A stretch of DNA of 12,034 nucleotides, taken from NCBI GenBank assembly GCA_005884155.1, contig VAXD01000053.1, positions 1 to 12,034 of the forward strand, given 5' to 3'. The position numbers and the translations under genes are program-made. This document shows, piece after piece, positions 8,716-12,034 of this stretch. Source of the DNA: Actinomycetota bacterium. GTDB lineage: Bacteria; Actinomycetota; Thermoleophilia; Gaiellales; Gaiellaceae. Under the pieces are notes generated by a model. That model did no database searches. It was not told the origin of the DNA and saw only the letters and a program-made list of their open reading frames with translations. Within the stretch, counting starts at the first letter, position 1. Every line of letters starts with the position of its first letter.

Positions 8716-8749
8716 GTTACGGGGGCTGTTACCGAACCGTTACCAGAAC
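8716..8749. promoter_or_regulatory. Putative triple PHO-box-like repeat between pstC and pstS2
   Basis: GTTAC occurs three times on the plus strand, starting at 8716, 8728 and 8739, spaced 12 and 11 bp. The second and third units read GTTACCGAACC and GTTACCAGAAC. The cluster sits 32 bp upstream of the pstC start and about 85 bp upstream of the pstS2 start, so it could serve both divergent promoters. CATATT at 8767-8772 is a possible -10 element for pstS2. Regulator identity is inferred from spacing and gene context. Confidence 0.6.
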
Positions 8750-8821
8750 AACACCGCCTTTCAGCCCATATTCGGATGGAGGCGCGGCACCCTCGGGGCG
8801 CACACCGTGCAAAGAACAGGA

Positions 8822-8827
8822 GAGGAG
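8822..8827 (+). promoter_or_regulatory. Ribosome binding site deciding the pstS2 TTG start
   Basis: GAGGAG at 8822-8827 lies 6 nt before TTG 8834. The earlier in-frame ATG at 8714 has no such site and would place the GTTAC promoter repeats inside the coding region. Confidence 0.8.
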
Positions 8828-8833
8828 AACGAT

Positions 8834-9865
8834 TTGACTCGCAATCGAAGCCTCGCGGCTGCGCTTGCCGTGCTCGGCACGGCCGCACTCGCGCTCACCG
8901 TCCTGACCGGCCTGGCCGGGGCGACTTCGAAAAAGGACTCGATCACCGGCGCCGGCAGCACGTTCGTCGCGCCGCTCGTCGCGCAGTGGACGGCTCATTA
9001 CTCCGCTGCCGACATCAACTACTCAGCGGTCGGTAGCGGCGCCGGGATCGCGCAGATCTCGGCCCGGACGGTCGACTTCGGGGCCAGCGATGCACCGATG
9101 ACGAAGGATCAGTTCTCCGCCTGCCATGGCTGCGTCCAGATCCCGTGGGCCTTCGCGGCCACGTCGCTCCCGTACAACGTGAGCGGCGTCGGCTACGGCC
9201 TCAAGCTGACCGGCCCGATCGTCGCCAACATCTACCTCGGCCACATCAAGAAGTGGAACGACAAGCGGATCAAGGCGATCAACAAGGGCGTCAACCTGCC
9301 CAACGAAGACATCGTCCCGATTTACCGCAGCGACGGCAGCGGCACGAGCTACAACTTCACGGACTACCTGTCGCACGTCAGCAAGGAGTGGAAGAACAAG
9401 ATCGGCAAAGGCACGCAGCCGGCCTTCCCGGTCGGCGTTGGCGCCCGCGGCAGCTCCGGGGTGGCCGCGAAGCTCGGATCAACGCCGGGCGGCATCACCT
9501 ACGTCGACGTCGCCTACGCCTACAAGAACGCGTACCACATCGCGAAGCTGAGGAACCGCGCCGGCAGGTTCATCCTGCCGACCGTCAGGTCGCTCACCGT
9601 AGTCTCGAAGACCGTCAAGAGGGTGCCGAAGGGCAACGCGATCTCGGTGGTGGATCCGCCGAAGACCGTGAAGTTCGGCTACCCGCTCTGCACCTTCACC
9701 TGGGTGATCGTCCCGATCCAGACGGCCAAGGCGCCGCAGCTGAAGTCGTTCATCAACTGGGCCGTCACCAAGGGCCAGTCGTACGGGCATCCGCTGCTCT
9801 TCCTGCCGATCCCGAAGGTCGTCGTCACGGCGGCCAAGAAGACAACTGCCAAGCTCCATACCTAG
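8834..9865 (+). CDS. pstS: Phosphate ABC transporter substrate-binding protein PstS (copy 2), secreted form
   Basis: Starting at TTG 8834, this 343-residue protein has a clear Sec signal: basic RNR (3-5), a hydrophobic core at about 7-28, and a likely cut after LAGA (residue 30). No lipobox Cys follows, unlike PstS1. All eight phosphate ligands known from E. coli PstS are present: T43 and F44 (GSTF), S68 (VGSG), D86 (GASD), and R165, S169, G170 and T171 (RSDGSGT). C97 and C100 form a CxxC and C286 is a third cysteine. The mature protein is Lys-rich, with a KKTTAK tail. It is transcribed away from the pstCAB operon behind the GTTAC repeats and would be expected to rise under phosphate starvation. 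Its stop shares the CCTAGG palindrome with the stop of the kinase gene on the other strand. Lack of lipidation suggests release or retention by the wall, which is inference. Confidence 0.95.
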   Translation: MTRNRSLAAALAVLGTAALALTVLTGLAGATSKKDSITGAGSTFVAPLVAQWTAHYSAADINYSAVGSGAGIAQISARTVDFGASDAPMTKDQFSACHGCVQIPWAFAATSLPYNVSGVGYGLKLTGPIVANIYLGHIKKWNDKRIKAINKGVNLPNEDIVPIYRSDGSGTSYNFTDYLSHVSKEWKNKIGKGTQPAFPVGVGARGSSGVAAKLGSTPGGITYVDVAYAYKNAYHIAKLRNRAGRFILPTVRSLTVVSKTVKRVPKGNAISVVDPPKTVKFGYPLCTFTWVIVPIQTAKAPQLKSFINWAVTKGQSYGHPLLFLPIPKVVVTAAKKTTAKLHT

Positions 9866-10545
9866 GCACTTGGAAGCACGCATCGCACGTCGAGCCCGCG
9901 GCCTTTGGCGCCGCGGGCTTCGACGTTCCCGCCGGCGGTCTCGACCACGTGCTTGACGATCGCCAGGCCGAGGCCGCTGCCGCGGGTAGTGCGAGCGCGA
10001 TCCGAGCGGAAGAAACGCTCGAAGAGCCGCGGTGCGTCTTCCTCTGGAACGCCGGCGCCGTCGTCGGACACTTCGAGGACGATTCCGCGTTCCTCGGGGC
10101 GGAGCGACACGACGCAGGTCGCGCCCTCGCCCGCGTACCGAATCGCGTTCTCGACGAGGTTCTCGACGACCGTGCGGAGCATCCGGCGGCGCATCGGGAC
10201 CAAAAGGCTCTCGTCGGCGATTCGGAGCTCGAGCCTGACGCCGGCGATCTCGGCACGCTCGATCCGCTCGTCGATCACAGCCCGCAGAACAGGCGCCGCC
10301 TCGGTCTCGCCGAGGGCGACGACCTCCCTACCCTGCTCGAGCTCGCTCAAAAAAAGAATGTCGTCGACGAGCTCCGTCATCTCATCGACCTCCACACGTG
10401 CTTTTCCGAGCAGCTCGGGCAGATTGGCGCCGGGCAGATCGGCCGACTCCAGGAGCGCGACCAGCCGCGCGAGCGGCGTCCGCAGCTCGTGAGAGACCGC
10501 GGCGGTGAAGGCAGTGCGGAGCTCTTCGTAGTCAGGGTGCCTCAT
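9862..10545 (-). CDS. phoR: Short sensor-less histidine kinase, PhoR/SenX3-like
   Basis: From ATG 10545 this is a 227-residue kinase consisting only of the dimerisation/phosphoacceptor and ATPase domains. H19 lies in the H-box FTAAVSHELRTPLARL (13-28). The N-box is VVENLVENAIRY (126-137), G1 is DDGAGVPEED (161-170), the F-box is LFERFFRSD (174-182) and G2 is GSGLGLAIVKH (189-199). There is no membrane helix, PAS or HAMP domain; PhoR and SenX3 proteins normally have an N-terminal sensor region. The reading frame stays open further upstream, but that part is antisense to the regulator and looks like a shadow. The gene is divergent from its likely partner regulator with only 15 bp between start codons, and convergent with pstS2. 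Its partner is presumably the adjacent PhoB-like protein, with input perhaps through PhoU. The start is the weakest point. Confidence 0.85.
   Translation of the reverse strand: MRHPDYEELRTAFTAAVSHELRTPLARLVALLESADLPGANLPELLGKARVEVDEMTELVDDILFLSELEQGREVVALGETEAAPVLRAVIDERIERAEIAGVRLELRIADESLLVPMRRRMLRTVVENLVENAIRYAGEGATCVVSLRPEERGIVLEVSDDGAGVPEEDAPRLFERFFRSDRARTTRGSGLGLAIVKHVVETAGGNVEARGAKGRGLDVRCVLPSA
9893..9919. terminator. Strong hairpin 28 bp past pstS2, possible factor-independent or L-shaped terminator
   Basis: AGCCCGCGGC (9893-9902) and GCCGCGGGCT (9910-9919) are perfect 10-bp GC-rich arms around a 7-nt loop. The hairpin lies 28 bp downstream of the pstS2 stop, inside the 3' coding region of the kinase gene. 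No T-run follows. Such hairpins without U-tracts are often proposed as terminators or RNA stabilisers in actinomycetes, but selection on the kinase protein could also explain the bases. Confidence 0.4.
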
Positions 10546-10560
10546 TAGAGTGAGTATCGC

Positions 10561-11283
10561 GTGACCAAGGTCCTGATCGTCGAAGACGACGAGCTGATCG
10601 CCGACGGCATGGCGCAGCACCTCGCGGCCGCCGGCATCGAGCCGGTGCGGGTCGCCGCCGGAGAGGCCGGGATCGCACGCCTGCGCTACGAGCGGCCCGA
10701 CGTGCTCGTGCTCGACCTGATGCTGCCAGGGCTCGACGGGTGGAGCCTGATCGAGCGCGCCCGCGCCGAGGGCATCGGCACGCCGATCGTCGTCGTCAGC
10801 GCCCGCGGCACCGAGCACGACCGCGTGCACGCGCTCCAGATCGGGGCCGACGACTACATGGTGAAGCCGTTCTCGATGAAGGAGCTCGTCGCGCGCGTCC
10901 AGGCAGCGGCGCGGCGAGGCGTGCGGGGGTTGCACGAGGAACGCGGCGAGGAGCTCGTGATCGAGGAGCTACGGATCGACCCGCGCGGCGTGCAGGCGTT
11001 CGTCGACGGCGAGAACGCCGAGCTGACCCCGACGGAATTCCGACTGCTCTACACGCTGGCCCAGGACCGCGGGCGGGTCGCGAGCCGTGACGAGCTCCTG
11101 CAGCGGATCTGGGGCCGGCGAGCCACCCACCGCGACCGGACGGTCGATGTCTGCGTCCGCCGCCTGCGCGAGAAGATCGACTCGCGCGCCTCGAAGCACA
11201 CGTTTATCCAGACGCGCTACGGCGTCGGCTACAGCCTCGAGCCGGTCGTCAAGTCGCCGGAAACGCCGCTTCGCCACAAATGA
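10561..11283 (+). CDS. phoB: OmpR/PhoB-family response regulator
   Basis: This 240-residue protein has a receiver domain (about 1-118) and a winged-helix DNA-binding domain (about 132-228). Receiver residues are D9 and D10 in the acidic pocket, D52 as phospho-acceptor (LVLDLMLPG), S80 in VVVSARG, and K102 in YMVKPFS. The DNA-binding domain has LTPTEFRLLYTLAQDRGRVA (155-174), RDELLQRIWG (176-185), RTVDVCVRRLREKI (193-206) and TRYGVGYSLEP (218-228). This is the domain plan of PhoB, PhoP and RegX3. GTG 10561 is the only sensible start, since KVLIVEDD begins at residue 3. The ribosome site is poor, so leaderless translation is plausible. Its position next to a histidine kinase and a full pst locus makes a Pho regulator very likely, and the 11-bp repeats nearby are candidate targets. 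It converges with arsC across a 34-bp gap. Confidence 0.9.
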   Translation: MTKVLIVEDDELIADGMAQHLAAAGIEPVRVAAGEAGIARLRYERPDVLVLDLMLPGLDGWSLIERARAEGIGTPIVVVSARGTEHDRVHALQIGADDYMVKPFSMKELVARVQAAARRGVRGLHEERGEELVIEELRIDPRGVQAFVDGENAELTPTEFRLLYTLAQDRGRVASRDELLQRIWGRRATHRDRTVDVCVRRLREKIDSRASKHTFIQTRYGVGYSLEPVVKSPETPLRHK

Positions 11284-11317
11284 ACTGGTAGACCAGCGCG
11301 TCGGACGAGCGGCGTAC

Positions 11318-11722
11318 TCAGCTGGGGAGCAGCTCAGCGATGAGCGCCTGGACGCGTGTGTCGATCTCGTCGCGGATCCGGCGAACGGTCTCGAGGCCCT
11401 TGCCGTCCGGGTCCTCGAGGTCCCAGTCTTCGTAGCGCTTGCCGGGGAAGATCGGGCAGGCGTCGCCGCAGCCCATCGTGACCACGACGTCCGCGGCGCG
11501 AACGACCTCGTCCATCAGCGGCTTCGGGAACTCCTCGCCCATGTCGACGCCGATCTCCTCCATCGCCTCGACCGCGGCGGGGTTGATCTCGTCCGCAGGC
11601 GTCGAGCCGGCTGAGCGCACGTGGATCCGGCCTCCCGACCGGAGCTTCACGAGACCGGCCGCCATCTGGCTGCGCCCGGCGTTGTGCGTGCAGACGAACA
11701 GGACCTCCGGCTGCTCCTTCAC
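11318..11722 (-). CDS. arsC: Arsenate reductase, low-molecular-weight phosphatase type (arsenate-mycothiol transferase-like)
   Basis: From GTG 11722 this is a 134-residue protein of the usual family size. The phosphatase loop CTHNAGRS has catalytic C11 and R17. TMGCGDACPIFPGKRYEDWDLEDP (82-105) carries C85 and C89 and the general-acid aspartate region. Spacing CGDAC instead of the wider staphylococcal form matches actinobacterial arsenate-mycothiol transferases. These attach arsenate to mycothiol so that it can be reduced to arsenite for export. I prefer GTG 11722 because GAGGG (11730-11734) lies 7 nt upstream. Codons between it and the earlier ATG 11797 also have many A/T third positions, unlike the body of the gene. 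However, ATG 11797 is only 8 nt after the preceding small gene and has AGGA in front, so a 159-residue form is possible. No arsenite exporter is visible. Arsenate enters through Pst, which explains the location. Confidence 0.9.
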   Translation of the reverse strand: MKEQPEVLFVCTHNAGRSQMAAGLVKLRSGGRIHVRSAGSTPADEINPAAVEAMEEIGVDMGEEFPKPLMDEVVRAADVVVTMGCGDACPIFPGKRYEDWDLEDPDGKGLETVRRIRDEIDTRVQALIAELLPS

Positions 11723-11729
11723 CAGCTTG

Positions 11730-11734
11730 CCCTC
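11730..11734 (-). promoter_or_regulatory. Ribosome binding site favouring the short arsC start
   Basis: GAGGG on the minus strand sits 7 nt before GTG 11722. This supports a 134-residue ArsC over the 159-residue form from ATG 11797. Confidence 0.5.
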
Positions 11735-11805
11735 GGCTGCGCCAGGGCCTTCAGCCGCTGAACGATGCCTCGCCCGCCGCGATGATGACGAGGTCATCGA
11801 CGTTC

Positions 11806-12006
11806 CTAGCTAGTCGAAGGTCTGACGAAGCGGCGCGCGAAGCGCCGCGAGCCGACCGCGGCGCCGACGAAGCCCGCGGTCGCAAGACTCACGATGTTCG
11901 TCGTGAGGCATGTACGGCAGGCGTTGCAGCAGACAGCAGCGGTAGGCGCGCTCTCGCCGTACTTCGCGGCGGCCTGGGCGACCCTACTGGTCCAAATCTG
12001 CTTCAC
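11806..12006 (-). CDS. Small Cys-rich hypothetical protein upstream of arsC
   Basis: This is a 66-residue protein from GTG 12006. I do not recognise a named family. A tight cysteine cluster, CCNACRTC (C26, C27, C30, C33, pattern CCxxCxxC), is followed by a mildly hydrophobic, small-residue stretch NIVSLATAGFVGAAVG (37-52) and a basic end RRFARRF. The order suggests a soluble N-terminus with a soft-metal or metalloid site, then a possible single membrane helix with positive residues after it. The stop is 8 nt before ATG 11797 and 83 nt before the preferred arsC start, so the two are probably one transcription unit. A role with arsenite or another thiol-reactive ion is an inference from the cysteines and neighbour. 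The upstream promoter falls near the window edge. An ordered Cys cluster next to a hydrophobic stretch argues against a chance reading frame. Confidence 0.6.
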   Translation of the reverse strand: MKQIWTSRVAQAAAKYGESAPTAAVCCNACRTCLTTNIVSLATAGFVGAAVGSRRFARRFVRPSTS

Positions 12007-12034
12007 ACGCTCACTGTAGCTCGCGTCACTCCAG

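Noticed and set aside
8714..8833. Upstream ATG start of pstS2 at 8714
   Set aside because: It has no ribosome site, would bury the GTTAC repeats in coding sequence, and puts 40 residues before the signal peptide; TTG 8834 has a strong site.
9145..10548. 467-residue plus-strand open frame across pstS2 and the kinase
   Set aside because: It crosses two well-supported genes out of frame or antisense and has low-complexity Arg/Gln/Asp composition with no domain.
9862..10935. Extended kinase start at 10935 (357 residues)
   Set aside because: The first 130 residues are antisense to the receiver domain of the regulator and look like a shadow translation; no membrane or sensor segment is gained.
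11285..11296. CTGGTAGACCAG inverted repeat after phoB as a terminator
   Set aside because: The arms are five bases with a two-base loop, too small for a stable hairpin, and no T-run follows.

Overview
This is a high-GC chromosomal segment devoted almost entirely to inorganic phosphate: uptake, sensing, polyphosphate storage, and defence against the phosphate analogue arsenate. GC-rich codon use, GTG and TTG starts, and an ArsC of the actinobacterial mycothiol-linked type suggest an actinomycete. A deep lineage such as Thermoleophilia is a guess from overall gene style and cannot be proven here. I found no tRNA, rRNA, IS element or CRISPR array.

Layout, left to right. Positions 1-4209 hold three minus-strand genes: a Ppx/GppA-type exopolyphosphatase running off the left edge, polyphosphate kinase 1 (ppk), and a RimK-like ATP-grasp ligase. 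The ppx gene carries an in-frame 597-bp tandem duplication, which is either a real rearrangement or an assembly error. Positions 4288-8684 are a compact minus-strand operon, pstC-pstA-pstB-phoU-pstS1, with the binding-protein gene last instead of first. A 149-bp divergent region (8685-8833) separates it from a second binding-protein gene, pstS2, on the plus strand. pstS2 converges on a short sensor-less histidine kinase (minus), which is divergent from an OmpR/PhoB-type response regulator (plus). The right end has an arsenate reductase and a small Cys-rich protein on the minus strand.

How the parts fit. PstS1 and PstS2 would deliver phosphate to the PstCA channel, driven by PstB. PhoU would link transporter state to the kinase/regulator pair. 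Ppk and Ppx would make and degrade polyphosphate. Repeats of GTTAC at 11-12 bp spacing lie upstream of pstC/pstS2, of the ATP-grasp gene and of ppk. They look like binding sites for the regulator encoded here, and would place the ATP-grasp enzyme of unknown substrate in the same Pho regulon.

Main points to re-examine: the ppx duplication; the shared intergenic motif; the kinase whose phospho-histidine is residue 19 and whose start codon is only 15 bp from that of the regulator; the contrast between lipoprotein PstS1 with an altered phosphate site and non-lipidated PstS2 with a canonical site; and the CCxxCxxC mini-protein beside arsC.
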